This document shows positions 24,101-35,970 of a stretch of DNA of 64,000 bases, piece after piece (positions within the stretch are counted from its first letter, which is position 1; each line of letters begins with the position of its first letter). Position numbers and translations under genes: made by a program. The DNA comes from Dipylidium caninum. Its lineage: Eukaryota; Platyhelminthes; Cestoda; Cyclophyllidea; Dipylidiidae. Below the pieces are notes generated by a model, which saw only the letters and a list, made by a program, of their open reading frames with translations, did not search any database and had not been told where the DNA came from. The stretch is taken from assembly GCA_017562135.1 (NCBI GenBank), contig QEYB01000921.1, forward strand, positions 434,001 through 498,000, read 5' to 3'.

Positions 24101-27100
24101 TCAGACCCGCGCAAGCCCGATGGAGCGTCGGATCCGGGTTTGCATAGGGATCAGTCATTCGGTTCGGTGAGTGGTCTGGATACCATAACGGAGGGCTTAA
24201 AATCCTCGCCGTTGCGTAAGCCGGTGTTCAAGCGCTTCGCCGACCTCTTTGTCTGCTCACCCAACGCCAGTCGGCGCCGTCAGCAGCACAGCTCGCAGCA
24301 ACAGTATTCTACGCCGGTGAGCAAGATGTGCGCACCGTTTTTCGGCAGCGTCGGCGATGCCGGTACTGGGAGAGAGTCCGCTCCCGACGGTGACCTCCTC
24401 TCGATCGACTCGGCTGGCATGCTCTTCACGTCCTTGAGTAAAGGCGGAGGTGCCGAAGAAAGCTTATTTCTTGAGTCGGAGAAGGTACCTCGAACCGCGG
24501 CTGGCGGAAGTCAACAGAATGCGGAGAAGCACAACGAAGAGGGGCAACCGGGTCGTACGAGAATAAAGGCAAGTGTTTCGAACTAAACGTTTCCTCCCAT
24601 CCAAGTTAGAATTACAAAAATGACTCGATAACCCATTGCCTCCTAGACATGACATCCTCTTTGAGTATGAAGCCAAATTTTAGTGGATCGGGCCTTTGAC
24701 TGACCCGATTAAACGCCAATGTTACCCAGCAATTTTACTCCTTCCCTCAAATTAGCGGCTTAGCTTCAACGAAATTTGCGTGTGGATGGCGATTTAATTA
24801 CTAGAAAAAGCGAACAGGGTGATTGCCATTTCCGTTAATTAGTCCTTTCACAGAGAAGCGGTCGAGATGTCGCCACGGGTTGCCGGTGAACAGGGAGACC
24901 TTGCCGGTTTCCTGCCACTTTCGCCGGTGTGGTTGATTCAAACGCAAAACAACACAGTCTGTGGTTTTTTTGCATGGTGCTGACGTCAGCCTTGTCATTG
25001 ACGCGGGGGTACGTTTGTGCAAATGAGTTGGATGTACGAGAGTTGGGTCGTTGGCGTCGCTAGCTGGACTCACATCGTTCTCCCCACCGCTCAGGACTGG
25101 CAGTTGAGTATTTTAACGTATTCATACGAGTAAATTGGTGGTACAGTTTCATGTGTGAGAAAAAACTTCGGTGGTTATGTGTGCGCTGCATACTCGAATG
25201 GGCTCGAAACCACCCCGTTCTGATGAGAAAGCATGGAAGCTGTGGCAGTGTATCGCGAAACTCCTGCCCGAATCCCACAATGCTCTCGAGTGCAAAAGGC
25301 GGTTAGGCACCGTGTTCCCCCGGGTGAGCACGAACGACGCTCTTTGGTATGTCTTAAAGGAGAGCAGACAGTTCTGGTGTGACAGGTTACTTTGGAAGAC
25401 TCATCCCCCTTTCCGAACTTGAAGTACCAAACTTGAAGTACCAAGGCCACCTGAAGGCTACGAGGGACCTCATTAACCCCATATTCATCGAGAATTTGGC
25501 CCGCTTCATAAGGAAGTTGGGCATTTTTGTGCGAATTCATGTGTTTCGTGAAAAGCGTGAGGCTATTTCCGCCATTCCGCCTCGCATGAATGGCAAAGGT
25601 TTTGTGGTACACGACGGTAGCGCTCGGCGCAGAAGTCTCTGATTTGTACTGAATGGGAACCATCGGTTGATCTAAAAACCCTTCGGCAAAAAAAGCGCTC
25701 TTAGTAGTTTGCGTAAGCATATTTGCATATGATTCTTTCTTACTGCAATTTCCACCTTTTTCTTCCAATCTAGGAAGCCGGAGCGAAGCATAGATTCGGT
25801 TTTCTTCAAAGCCCACTCTTTAACAAACGCAGTCCCATCCACACCCGTCCGTCTGATTCGATTAGTCCATCTAATGTGCGGGCTGCTACTGTCCCGTCTC
25901 TTCAAAAATTTCAACCCCAACAGCAACAACAACAACAGCAGGAACAGGAACAGCAGAAACAAGATAACGTAGCCTTCAATTGTCCAGTGGTTCTCGAAAA
26001 GTCCCCTCATACCCACTGCCATCACAAATGCGTCTCTCAGAGTTCCAGCAGTGGCCTTGGCAGCGAACACAGCGAGCAGCATTCTCTACGATGCCACTGT
26101 TCGGGGATGCAACTCGGGAGTAGAATGCGCCGATGTCGAATGCGGACACACCGGACGCGAGTCGTGGGCGCACCCGCCTCGCCTGAGTCGGGGAACGAGG
26201 CGACGGCACTGCTGGTGACGAAGTATGCGAGCGCTAGCGGAGGTGGACATGCAAGCAGCGGCTACGAGAGCGTCCTTCGCGATGACAGCGAACTCTCCTC
26301 GCAGTCGTCGAGTGGCGGATCGTATCCGTGGCCCCAAGTTGGGGCTAAGGAGGCGGCCTGCCAAACGATGCCCTACGATTTGGTCGCGAGTGCGACTGAT
26401 GTGCTAGAGAGGCCACCGGTTATTCCCGAAATGTTCACCACCTCCTTCACAGACACGGCTACCGCGTCCGCGACAGGCGACACCATGCTGGCATCCATAA
26501 CCTCGAGGAGTAAGTTACAAGAATTCTACTCATTTCATCAACTCGAAGTGTTCATGTGACTGTAAAAATGGATAGAGGAAGGGATTAGGATAAAAAAGTG
26601 ACTGCCTATTTTCCTATAACCAACAACTAAACTAGAAAAGTTAGTCTTTTCCCACTTTTTAAAGTACAGCTTCCTCACCTCCAGTCCCTAAAATGGCCGA
26701 TCATTGTTGTGCATGGTCCCACATCTTTCCTTTTTGGGACTGCAATTCACCACAAGGAGGCTGCCTCATCTCTAAATTGAAGGTAGAGTCAGGCTCAACT
26801 GATCCGCCCAACTAAAATGCTGAAATTCGTCCAAGCGGTAGACATCTGTGCAGAGGAATTAGGTCTTCCTGCAGACGGTCTCTTGCGTTCCCCCCTCGTT
26901 CTAGTCGAGTGGTATGCGCCGGTTACGCGGGTGCTGAGGGTTCTCTTCGCAGGCACTAAGTTACGAGGGAACCTTGGAAAAGTTCTTGCTCTACACTTTA
27001 TGTTGAAAAAGGCGAATTTTTAGTAGGAGAGGATACGTTTTTTGTAGATTAAGTTGTGCCATTAAGGGAGGGCAGATTTTGGGAAATGGGGCTGTTGGAG

Positions 27101-30100
27101 TGGAAAGCGGCGTTAATATGTCGCGGGAAATTACAGGTTTCCTTGGAAATTCTACTCCTAGTCTCCTGAGATACAGTGTAGGCGAAAAATTTGTCAGCTT
27201 TAGTTGAGGGGATTATGTACTCTCCCCTGCGTCCCCGTATTATGGGCGAAATGCAACTTGATAATCGACTCCTCACCCACTTGTCGGTTATTATTGAGAT
27301 GTGGCAAACGCCGGGCTCTCTCTTGTGCATGAAAAGTCGCGTGCAAGTATCTCAACCATATAACCGCTCGTCGACCGCCTCACTTCCTGACCTAATGACA
27401 GAAACACCGCAGACTGCGGAGTCCGCCTGCCTCACTCACCGAGCCGCCAAGGAGGTGGAGAAGTCTACTTCAATGGAATTCAGCAGCCCTGTCGGTCTGC
27501 GTGTGGAGATGATAGAGCAGCAGCGGGAGGTGAGGCCTCAGCGACAGTCGTCCTTTGCCTTCCTAACCACGCAGATGCTTGAGCACAGAAAATGTGGCAG
27601 CAGACATGCTGTCAGTCCGCCTGTAAAGAGGCTTTGGCAGAGAAAAGACAAAAGCCCACATGAGGTTGCTTGTCTCTAAGTGAATGTGGTTTCACAGTGG
27701 TGCGAGGCCCCTTCAAACTTAAAACGCAGCTACTTGCTATGTCGAGTCGATTTGGGAGTAGAAATTGTTTTGGTGGAATAAACTCCCTCGAAGTGGCGAG
27801 AAGAAGATTTGATTTTTGTAGTTGCACAAAAAGGCAAATGACCAAATCTTTCAAGACATAGTTTTTGGTCAAATTCTAACAGTAAGGTTTTCACGCGTGG
27901 GTAGAAATGTTGACCCACTTTTTAAATGGTCTTCAACTTCGATATGATGGCGAATCTTGCGAAATCACAGTCTCCTGAAGGTGCTCGGCAAGATGGTTGT
28001 GGTTCGCGAGAAGCCCCCCCGGCTTTTACCACCGCCTCAAATCAGTAAATGTGGTGAATTCTCGACGCGACCACCGCCTTCTTCACGCGGAGGAGGTTTG
28101 CATATTCTTCAAGAATCTCGGAATAAGAATTTCCATTGTGAGTTAGTGCGGCTTCACATAGCGCCCCATTTTACTACCCGTTTCGGTGGATCGCTGGTTA
28201 GGACTATTTCTTAACCGAGACCAAATGAAAGACCAAATTCATTTACCAAACTTTAGGTGAGAGATTACAATTTCCTCCCAGACGCGTAACCGCAAATTCG
28301 TCCCCACGGCGGCTCCAAGAGGGAAATTAAGAAGTGATTTTACTTTCTAAGAACCAGCGTGTCCATGAAGGAAAAAAAGGTGGACGGAATATCCGAGACT
28401 GTAAGGAATGCGTTGAATTGCTGATGAGATCGAGGAGAATTGCCGTATTCGACATGCAGGAATTGGTAAATCGGTTTCTTTGGAAAGGTTCCACGTCTTC
28501 TACGTTTGCTCGCAGTGGAAGAGTATGTCCACGCTTGAATCGTTGGATCTCCTGTTTTGTGCCTCTAACGTAGCGTTTTAGCTCCAAACGAGGCCACCGG
28601 GTACTTGACGCGTTGACAACTCTTGTCCCCTCAGGCTATTTGGCATCCTCTCACAAAGATAATATCATTCACACATACACACACATACATACTTTCCTCC
28701 AGCCTCTTTTCTGCGACTGGTGCGTCGAGTCGTTCCTCTTCCCAGGAGTTCAGAAGTACCACTGGGACGCGTCGGGCCTCATCTTCCCTCTGTTGGCTAA
28801 TAAACAAGCATCTTAGTATATTTCTGCCTTCAAGTGACTTGCAATGCGGTCTCTTTCCCACCGCCATCTTTGGAAGTAAACCCATGTCCATTTTGCGGCT
28901 GGGGCCGGTGTTGACCACGTCGAGAGCAGACGCGTTCCCCATCTACTTTTGCGTGTGACGGCACACTGCATACAGCAAAGCTTCCTCTACGCCTAGGTGA
29001 ATGTCCGTAGAGAAACCGTCTCGGTTGGCTGACACCTACAGCGGTTCACTGATTTGCTGTGCTAATTTCAACGTAAACTACTGATAAAATTCTGCCCTGA
29101 GTCTGCAATTCAAACCCCTTTTTTGTTTTATTAGCGGCTATTTGTACATATTTCATCTCGCGTGCTGTAAACAGCCTGAGGCGGACAATTTGGGGTGGAC
29201 GAACTCTTACTGCTGCCCTGATAAATACGAGCAATTTCCTCAGCTCCAGCAAAAACTTGGCATAAATCCTGACTCGCACGATGGCGTATTGGGGGTGAAA
29301 TCGCCTGGTCACTACCCTTAAAACTAATTCCCTCTCTGCCCGTGACGAAGCCTAGCGTCATGGACCGTTGGTTTATAGACTTAGTCGCTGGCGCGTTCAT
29401 GTGGTATGCAGAAGAGAGACGAGTCCGTGGCTAGCTCCCCGCCAGGCAGATTGAGGTGCGACACCAGATTTTATCTACCCTTAACCCGTTTGAATGAGAC
29501 TGGCTAGAGTTCATCCTCAAGGGTGAATTGCGGTTTTTCTCTTCTGGCATGGCAGTGGACAAAGTACCTGCGGGACAAGTCTGTGCGGGAAATGACATTA
29601 AGCGCTTCGAGTGAGTGATAGGTGACTTCAGCCCAACACTAAGGCAACCCCTTTACCACATACGAGGCGGCTGACACAAGGTGGAGAATGTGCTTTCATA
29701 GTCTCCAGTGTCGGAACAAAAAGCGACATATTCTGGCGGCGGAGATAAATTTATTCCACGGTAGCTGGTCAGAACCAACTGTTTGGTTGTGTCAGCGCTC
29801 CCAGTAAGAAGTCATTTCGATGACTGGACCAGGACAAATTGCCAAGTCGCAAGAGGATCGTGTCAGTTTGTCAGACTGCGTACGCAGCCACGCAGCCGCC
29901 TACCCACCCACACACGTGTGGGCGCGAGGCAAATTCGCAATTTCCAAAGTCTCATTGAAGATGAGGCGCCGTTTACTCGCGGTTGCCTGAAAGACAACGG
30001 CGTTTGCATGCTGTCTTTGAGGGCGATTGCGTCACCAGGCAGATTATAATGGACAGCATGTTAAATGAAATTAGTGGGCAAATCTGAATTGATTGACGTC

Positions 30101-33100
30101 CTTGGCCTCACAACGAGCATCAGTGACGGCAGCGAGCCCTGCTAGAGCCGAAGGGCCGAAGTGGAGCAGTGGCTAGTGTAGTCTGACTGGCTAAAGCAAT
30201 TATTCCGGACTCCTCGTCGAAAAGAGGCAGACGCAAGTGGATTCTGTGGTGCTTTGTGGAACCGAGACCCGCAAACCACGATCGCCCGCGAGCATTGAAA
30301 GGAAGAGCATCTATTACGAGGTATTGCTGAGCCGAACAAACTGTTTTTCTGCGAATTCCGTGAAGCGAATCACCTGCTTTTTTATTCCACGGGTAGGTGA
30401 TGGTATCTTGTTAAGAGCGAACAGTCAGGTTGTTTTCGTACCCAGCAGAACTAGCGCGAAGGAAATGTTTGACAGAGTGCAAGCTCCTACGAAAATGGAG
30501 ATGGCAAGACCGTAGACACCTTAAACGCCTCCCCAATCTAAGATCAGTTTCTGGGAGAACAAGCGAGGCGAAACCCTCGCAATCCCACGGAATGCTGGTA
30601 CATAATTAATTCGGTGAACTTACCGTGTACAGTTTTTTTGGTTCGTCTTTTGTTATCACACTTCAGCCTTTCTACTCCCTTTTTCTGCGCCATCCCGATT
30701 CGCTCAGCGTACTTTCTCGTGCGTTTTACCATTGAATTACTGGGATTACGGAGGAAAGTGCTGCGAGGCCTGTTGGACATCGTTGAAGGGCAGGAATTCC
30801 CCAATTAGGGGGCGCAATTTGTGCCACTGGGTTATTTCACAAGTCATTGTCGTGAAAGAACATCTTGAATCGGCAGAACCTGCATACATTATCTCCAATT
30901 TGGATTTTGATTGTCCACGAGGGAAGATAACTTTCCGTGTGACGGCTGTAGGCGATATGCTAGCGGACAATTGCTGCAACGCCTTTCCGCCTCGGTTACT
31001 GTTTGGACTGAGGACGTTGGTTTAGTCCACCGCCAGAGACTGTTTAAGTAGTATAAGATATCTGCACTTGTTAAATTCTAAATGGAGCTGAAAAGAAGTA
31101 ACCAACTCAGCTGGATCGACTTGCTGCTGCCACAGCTTCGGGGGACGCAGCAGTCGAGCTGGACGACATTCTTCTCCTCTGATGTCGCTAAGAGCTGTCG
31201 AATGTCAAACACTCGTCGTGTCGACACACACACCCAGAAGTCACCTCCACCCTATGATTGGTGTATTTTAGCCTCGGGTGAACGAACACTCTCAACTTCG
31301 ACCTCGAAACGCAGTTTGTCAGCCCCGGCTGCCTCCTCCGAGGAGTCGAAAAGCAGCAGTCTACCGAGTGTGTGGCTCGTGACGTCCCAGAGACCTCAGC
31401 CCTCGCTTGCTGAATGCGATCCCCTAGAAGCCGCCTCGCCTCAACTCAAACTCAATCGGCCGGAAATAACCCGGGCAAACAGTGATGCCATTGAGGTGCG
31501 TCCATTTCCGCCCCCGATTACTTGGTCCATGTGATATCTCGTCTAAAATCATTCGGCCTGTGATCTATGCCGCTTTCCTAGTGCATGAGGCACACTTCCA
31601 GGCAGGAGAGGCCATAAATTCTGGCTGACAGGCGCCCATGGAAATACTTCCGATAGTTGTCATGACTGGAAGTTGATTGCGCTGATAATAAGGGGAGTTT
31701 AAATGTGGGAGGAAGCAGCTCTTCCGTGGCCGGCATCATCCTACGATGGTGAACAGCACCTGTAGGTACTCATGTAGCTCTCAATGAGACAGTGAAAGGT
31801 TCGCGATGACTACGAGAGGGAAGTGCGGGTGTAGAATAGGAGGCTTTCAGGACAGTTTTAGCTGCGCGTGCTTGAGATTCCAGCTTCGAAGTGTTGTTAA
31901 CACCTTTTCTGATAAATATATCACATTGAGGCTGCAGTTTGGGCGGCTGCCGGGTAGGGTTTGTGGAGAACCTCAAGTCATCCCCAGAAGTTAAAGAGAG
32001 CTAACGAGTGAACTAATGGCTTTTTCGTCTCAACGCCCAAAAATACTCCTAAGGTTTTAATCACCACCTGGCTACCGCCCCCTTTAAGTGTCGTTGTCGT
32101 TACTTCACCAAACTCCTTGCCAGTTTCAATCAGCTACGTGGAACAAGCGAAGATGATTCGATGAACATTCATCGCGGTGGAGGTGCTCTCCGCGGCCCAG
32201 TGGCCCTTTGCACAATCCCAATGAAATCCTCTCAAGGAAGAAGTGGCTTAGGCGACTCCGTGAGGAGAGAGACTTTTTCTCCTCTCGAGTTGGGGCGAGG
32301 CCCACCATGCTAGAATGAGATTGCGACTTGTCTACACTCGAGCAGGAATCACTTCCTCAACGATCCAAATGAGCTTGGAAAGGGCAAAATTGCAAAGACA
32401 AAGTTAAGGACCGACGGTATCATAGCCGACGTGAGGTGTGCAGCGACCAAACCTTTCAAGTGAGGTAGTCGCGGCCACTTAGGGTCGAGAAATGTGGCCG
32501 AGTGTAGAAAGAAGCCAAATCTACATTTCAGCCGAGTGGTGGTGCAGCCTCGACCCTCAACTTATTACGAAGACCCTGGGATAAAAGTTTAAGTATTCGA
32601 AAAGCGGAAATACCCGCGTTCAACTCGCGAACTACCTCCCAGCATGTTTTTTCGCCCTCCCAGATCGCTCTAGCTTGGTTGAAATTTTTTAGAACATATT
32701 TTGGGTCATTATTTTTTGCCACGCAAAATACGGAACCTGTTTTTCCGAGCCTCAAGCTTCTCCGGATATCCATGAAATTTTAAGGCGCGTTATCTTGGCG
32801 GACACAAATGCAAAATGGCCAAAAAGGAGTTGGGAGAAGCTGGGTAAAGCGAGGACACATTTTGGACAGGTGAGGCAAGCGATCTTTAACTCGACGAATA
32901 CGCAGTTGTCCTACATCATTTCGCCTCCTTAATGTCGATCGGCTTCTCACGGACAGGTCAGGAGATGGCGGATTTTCTCGGCCACTTTTGCGACTTTCAC
33001 CACCTCCCACCAACTCATGGCCAGATGATACAAAATTGAGGAGACTTTAAGTCTCCCGCCGCCTGTCCACGCCACCAAATTGAGATGCTCTTCGACTGCC

Positions 33101-34946
33101 GCTGAGTTTTTTTCCCTCCGAAGCTTCCTCTGTGGCTGAGAAACAAATGCCACCCTAAAATGACGTCTCTCCGTGTGTAAGAATAGAGAGGACGCTTACG
33201 CCGTGGTGGCCAGTGATGCAATCCCCTCGGCTGTTTCATGGTTGTGCAAAATTGGGGGAAAGTGGTCTTCTGGTTGTGTCCGTTCAACCTACTCATCAAT
33301 TTTGCACCACGAGTTCCTCCTGAAGTCGCCACGAGGCCCAGAGTGGGCCTGACTGGCTGCCGATGTGGACCAAAGCCTAACCTGCTATGGCGGCATTAGC
33401 TTGTGCGGTGGGTGAACAGTTCCACTTGATCGTAAGGTTAAATTATTACGAGTTGGATGGAAGCTGCCCGGAAGCCTCACCAGCTCAAAGTCCCTCATTG
33501 TTTGACCACACACCTTGCCATCCCGAGATTCTGTGCTCACGCACAGGAGTTGTGCAGAAGGTGTTCGTCAGGGTATAAATGCTAACGGTTGCATAATTCC
33601 TTGATTTTAGCTAACGAGGCCCACTTTCCGACAGAGGAAAATTGCCACTCTCCTTCAGCGTCAGGAAAGGTTGAAGGCCGAATTGACCGATGCTAAGACT
33701 CGATTGCTTGCAGATCCTGGATCCTGGAGCTTTGACTGTAAGTCGCTCACATCCATCTGGCTTGGAAGGCTCCACGTTTTAACTGAGTCGCTGCTTTTTA
33801 CGTCAAGAAAGACAGTCTCCTCGTTTAGGTTACGCGTCCAAGTGCGCTCCTATTCTGAGCACTTGACATGGTATTCAAAATCTCTTTAGCCTCGCATAGG
33901 CAAGGGAAATAGCGCCGTCTTCCACGGTCTTGTCGATAAAGGGGGAATGGATGGTGGATGGTCCTCGAAGGGGGGACCACGTCGGTCCGTCGACACGTGC
34001 ACAAAACGCCTTGTATACTCGGGTATTCCTCCCCCTTTCGCTGAAATTTTCTATTCCACCCGGACAAATTGCAGAAGAAACATGTAGATGTGTCCCTGGG
34101 TCTCGATGGTACTCAGATCTGTCCCCAGCCGGACAGTGCTTATCTCGAAGAGACCATCATCGCGGCAATTAGGCATGTTTGCCCTAATCTGTACGCTAAA
34201 GTGATGCCTGTTAGAAGACAAAACGCAGAGTCGCCACGGTTGAGGTCTTTGCGCAGCTAAAAGGTAACAAGGAGGCATTGAAAGGCGATCAAAGGCCAAC
34301 GACTTGCCGAGTTCATTCAGCTAATGGGAGGAACTGCGCTTCTGAGTGGAATATGCGTGGGGCAAACAAAGTATTAAGCTGAAAACTATGAAACGCGCGT
34401 AAAAAATAGGTAGATAGAAAACAAGAAGCGCAACTTCCCAGCAATGGAGCCAATCGCATATGCCTTTCTGCAAAAAAACATCTTTCAGGTAATAGACGAG
34501 TCACAGTCTTTTATAATTCAAATGCGGTGCTATTAATCAGAAGGGTGTGGTGAAATCGCATACGGCTGCGTCAATGCAAGTGGACTCATATACGCCGGCC
34601 GTAGGAGCGACCGTGCGAGGCGGCGGGCATCTCGCTTGATTCCTCCGCAATGCACAATTTCCGCATGCTATTCGAAAACGGCTGCTGTTGATGCTGCTGA
34701 ACAGGTCAGGATGAGGACTTTAGGCTTTTTCTTCTAGTAAATGTCGCAGAGCGCATGAACCCCAACGATGAGGGCTATCTCGAGGCCCTGGCCGACGAAA
34801 CGGAGCTGCTGCAACAGCGTGTGGACGCGTGCCGATCGCACGCACAGTACTTGGCGTTTTTCCAACCTCCGCCTCCTCACCCTCCTCCCTCGGGGCCCGA
34901 GCCACCTCCGCCACCGTCGTCCAACTCTCACGACTCCCCACACTGA
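197..34946 (+). CDS. KIF26: KIF26-family (VAB-8-like) atypical kinesin, 5'-partial, multi-exon
   Basis: Large split gene; the N-terminus lies outside the window. KIF26/VAB-8 kinesins are non-canonical motors that bind microtubules with little or no ATPase activity and act in cell migration, axon guidance and signalling. Exons inferred: 197-290, 443-554, 1204-1434, about 8922-9196, about 11156-11572, 12472-12546 (tentative), 12885-13157, 14684-14944, 15006-15078, 17018-17121, 17227-17472, 19266-19467, 21387-21603, 23680-24568, 25774-26509, 27348-27529, 31136-31495, 33611-33737, 34738-34946. This gives roughly 1,690 residues. Identity rests on three blocks: the motor segment VVNGNDGC, the tail signature SSGYESVLRDDSE, and the C-terminal GYLEALADETELLQQRVDAC. 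Codon phase agrees across almost all junctions from 14684 on. Boundaries at 8.9-12.9 kb are uncertain, and extra or alternative exons are possible. Confidence 0.75.
3894..3921. repeat. GATGCT-type trinucleotide-based repeat
   Basis: Imperfect run of gat and gct triplets (gatgatgctgatgctgatg...) inside the 7.5 kb KIF26 intron. It is a simple sequence repeat with no coding role. Confidence 0.6.
6906..6948. repeat. (CTAC)n / (CTGC) tetranucleotide microsatellite
   Basis: About ten copies of CTAC interrupted regularly by CTGC (ctacctacctgcctacctac...). It is intronic, in the KIF26 7.5 kb intron, and probably length-polymorphic. Confidence 0.85.
9197..12884 (+). other. KIF26 introns around the loop-insertion exon
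   Basis: The interval holds the exon starting at 11156, whose open frame runs to 11586, and the tentative exon 12472-12546 (acceptor gatttgcag, donor gaa|gttagt). The remainder is intronic. The exon from 11156 is long for this part of a kinesin: about 125 residues rich in Lys/Arg/Ser with one CxxC pair (QCRYCKDEID). It would place a large insertion after switch II. Its 3' boundary is unresolved, because the only plausible late donor (t|gtagag at 11573) is in phase 1 while the next exon wants phase 0. Confidence 0.4.
15079..17017 (+). other. KIF26 intron, 1.9 kb
   Basis: The intron lies between exon 15006-15078 (donor gtaagt) and exon 17018-17121 (acceptor after a T8 tract, caaaaag). Phase 1 is kept on both sides. 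The minus strand carries a 137-codon open frame at 16402-16815 with a hydrophobic N-terminus. I do not call it a gene, because it opens on a non-ATG codon and has no recognisable domain. Nothing else is supported here. Confidence 0.6.
17781..17838. repeat. GGA/GAA purine tract
   Basis: Nearly uninterrupted purine run of aggaggagg and gaagaagaa units in a KIF26 intron (17473-19265). It is low-complexity sequence. Confidence 0.6.
20139..20282 (+). other. Candidate alternative exon in KIF26 (48 codons)
   Basis: An open stretch bounded by a reasonable acceptor (aaatgcag) and donor (aag|gtgagg) encodes AIYWKDLAHQFSD... through PPRRISAK. It has protein-like composition. Read in its only open frame it starts and ends in phase 0. 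The flanking exons 19266-19467 and 21387-21603 join each other in phase 1, so it cannot be inserted into the main transcript without a frame change. It could be an alternative terminal exon or chance. Confidence 0.25.
22048..22058. repeat. Poly-C run (C11)
   Basis: Homopolymer run of eleven C in a KIF26 intron. It is length-uncertain in most sequencing technologies. Confidence 0.8.
25416..25443. repeat. 14-bp tandem duplication
   Basis: Two perfect adjacent copies of aacttgaagtacca in the GC-AG intron 24569-25773 of KIF26. It looks like a recent replication-slippage duplication. Confidence 0.85.
27530..31135 (+). other. KIF26 intron, 3.6 kb, no gene seen
   Basis: The intron lies between exon 27348-27529 (gag|gtgagg, phase 0) and exon 31136-31495 (ccacag, phase 0). 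Open frames in it (for example 28334-28573 and 30732-31025) have no conserved features and I leave them out. A short ACAC/ATAC-rich patch lies near 28671-28690. Confidence 0.55.
31136..34946 (+). other. KIF26: KIF26 C-terminal exons with conserved coiled coil and stop
   Basis: Exon 31136-31495 is Ser-rich linker ending at gag|gtgcgt. Exon 33611-33737 follows a good acceptor (gattttag). It encodes a basic, Glu/Leu-rich helix (RQRKIATLLQRQERLKAEL...TRLLADPGSW) ending at gtaagt. Exon 34738-34946 encodes NPNDEGYLEALADETELLQ and RVDACRSH, then a proline-rich tail and TGA at 34944-34946. The order helix, LLADP.SW, YLEAL, and Gln-Arg-Val-(Asp/Asn)-x-Cys is the hallmark C-terminus of KIF26A/B. Vertebrate proteins end soon after this block. 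Here a short Pro-rich extension follows. No AATAAA is obvious close downstream. Confidence 0.8.
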
Positions 34947-34967
34947 CCCTATGAGCTGTACAAAACC

Positions 34968-34990
34968 TCGCCGCCGCCGCCGCCGCCGCT
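34968..34990. repeat. (CGC)n triplet repeat
   Basis: About seven to eight CGC/CCG triplets starting some 20 bp after the KIF26 stop codon, so probably within its 3' UTR. Confidence 0.75.
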
Positions 34991-35180
34991 TGCCATAGTC
35001 CGATACCGAATCGCCTCTAATCGCACGCCAGATTTTCTTCGTGACAGTCCCACATGCATCGGCGATAATCTCATACTCAGCTGTACAAAGACTGCAAAAA
35101 TAGCCTCACATCCGCCAATATGACAACATAGTTGAACACTCATCGGCATACTTCTTTTCCTACCGTGTCACCTTTTATCG

Positions 35181-35230
35181 CTCCTCTTTCTCTCTCTTTT
35201 TCTTTCTTTCTTTCTTTTTTTCCTTCTTTC
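35181..35230. repeat. CTTT/TC pyrimidine microsatellite
   Basis: Run of ctttctctctc then tctttctttctttc units on the + strand between KIF26 and the first paralogue gene. Confidence 0.8.
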
Positions 35231-35723
35231 ACCAGCCCCGACAATTCTGCGTTAATTATTAAAGAGGATGAAGGTGGCACCTTCCTACGCTAGAGTAGCT
35301 CTCTGCACCTTCTCTTCTACGCAGCTTTCGGAATGGCTGCTTTCCTACTGAGTAAAGGCGGAAAAGAACCGATCGCGAGAGAGAATATTGTTAAAAACAG
35401 ATGAATGGCAGGGCGGAAACACCCTAAACACTGCTGTCTCTGTACGACTCCGGCCATGTTGGAGAATATGTGACCAGGGGTGAGATCGACTAAGTGCCAA
35501 AACCCCTACTCTTCCAGCTCCACGTTCTCTTCTCCCTTCGCCGAGCACTCCTAGCGACGACGGTCCAGTCCGCACATTAACGCTCAATTAGCGCTAAAAA
35601 TCACGCCATGAGCTTCTTTTTTGCAGTCCGCCACTTCTTACAGGAGTGCAGCAAGTGGCCTGCGGTAGTAAATGAAAGCGGACAGTAGTGTCGGGGGTTG
35701 GGGGGGGTCGGGCGTGGTGCTTC

Positions 35724-35738
35724 GGGGGGGGGGGGGGG
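35724..35738. repeat. Poly-G run (G15) in a G-rich block
   Basis: G15 homopolymer, preceded at 35690-35712 by further G runs (gggggttgggggggg). It lies 230 bp upstream of the start of paralogue A. It could form a G-quadruplex on the + strand, and its length may be inaccurate in the assembly. Confidence 0.75.
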
Positions 35739-35970
35739 AGGGGGACGAGTGTCAACAGTCTCGCTTTGATTCACCAATAAACGTGGCGGCAATTTCCTCT
35801 TCCAATTATACTCGCTACTTATGCACGTGAGTGGGATTTTTAAAAGCGGTCTTCCATTGTCTCCCCCCTCAACCTCTCACGGATGCTCCTCCCCTTGTGG
35901 CGCAGGCTCCGTAGCCCTGGTGGTTTGGGGTTTGAGGAGTGATTTTCCACGCCACCCCCAGAAGCCCACC

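Larger units (their letters stand above)
17018..27529 (+). other. KIF26: KIF26 central tail exons (Ser/Pro-rich, disordered)
   Basis: Exons 17018-17121, 17227-17472, 19266-19467, 21387-21603, 23680-24568, 25774-26509 and 27348-27529 join in consistent phase. Recognisable stretches are VTNELWVDGPKAMAEV in 17227-17472 and SSGYESVLRDDSELSSQSSS in 25774-26509. The latter is the serine-rich SSGYES signature of KIF26 tails. YNRSSTASLPDLM lies in 27348-27529. A short polyglutamine run is encoded at about 25919-25960. Most of the segment is low-complexity Ser/Pro/Arg sequence and probably unstructured. The intron after 24568 starts with GC (aag|gcaagt). The donor after 21603 (gtacaa) is weak; gttaga at 21593 is a better donor but breaks the phase with the next exon. 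Confidence 0.65.
34947..35970. other. Intergenic: KIF26 3' flank and upstream of paralogue A
   Basis: About 1 kb holding the KIF26 3' UTR and the 5' region of the next gene. It contains a CGC triplet run directly after the KIF26 stop, a CTTT-rich pyrimidine tract and a G-rich block with a G15 homopolymer. No canonical AATAAA or convincing TATA box was found. An in-frame ATG at 35821 could extend the next gene by 50 codons. Confidence 0.6.

Noticed and set aside
25171..25324. Plus-strand block resembling a SANT/Myb helix (W..WQCIAKLLPE..ALECKRR) ending at a gtgagc donor
   Set aside because: The flanking exons 23680-24568 and 25774-26509 already join in phase without it, no good acceptor precedes it, and a single helix is too little evidence.
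25175..25816. 213-codon minus-strand open frame
   Set aside because: It lies in the KIF26 GC-AG intron, partly across the next exon's acceptor and 5' end, has no recognisable motif and opens on a non-ATG codon; probably chance in GC-richer DNA.
25672..26082. Minus-strand frame with a poly-leucine stretch like a membrane segment
   Set aside because: It is the antisense of the KIF26 polyglutamine-coding CAG/CAA run, so the leucines are an artefact.
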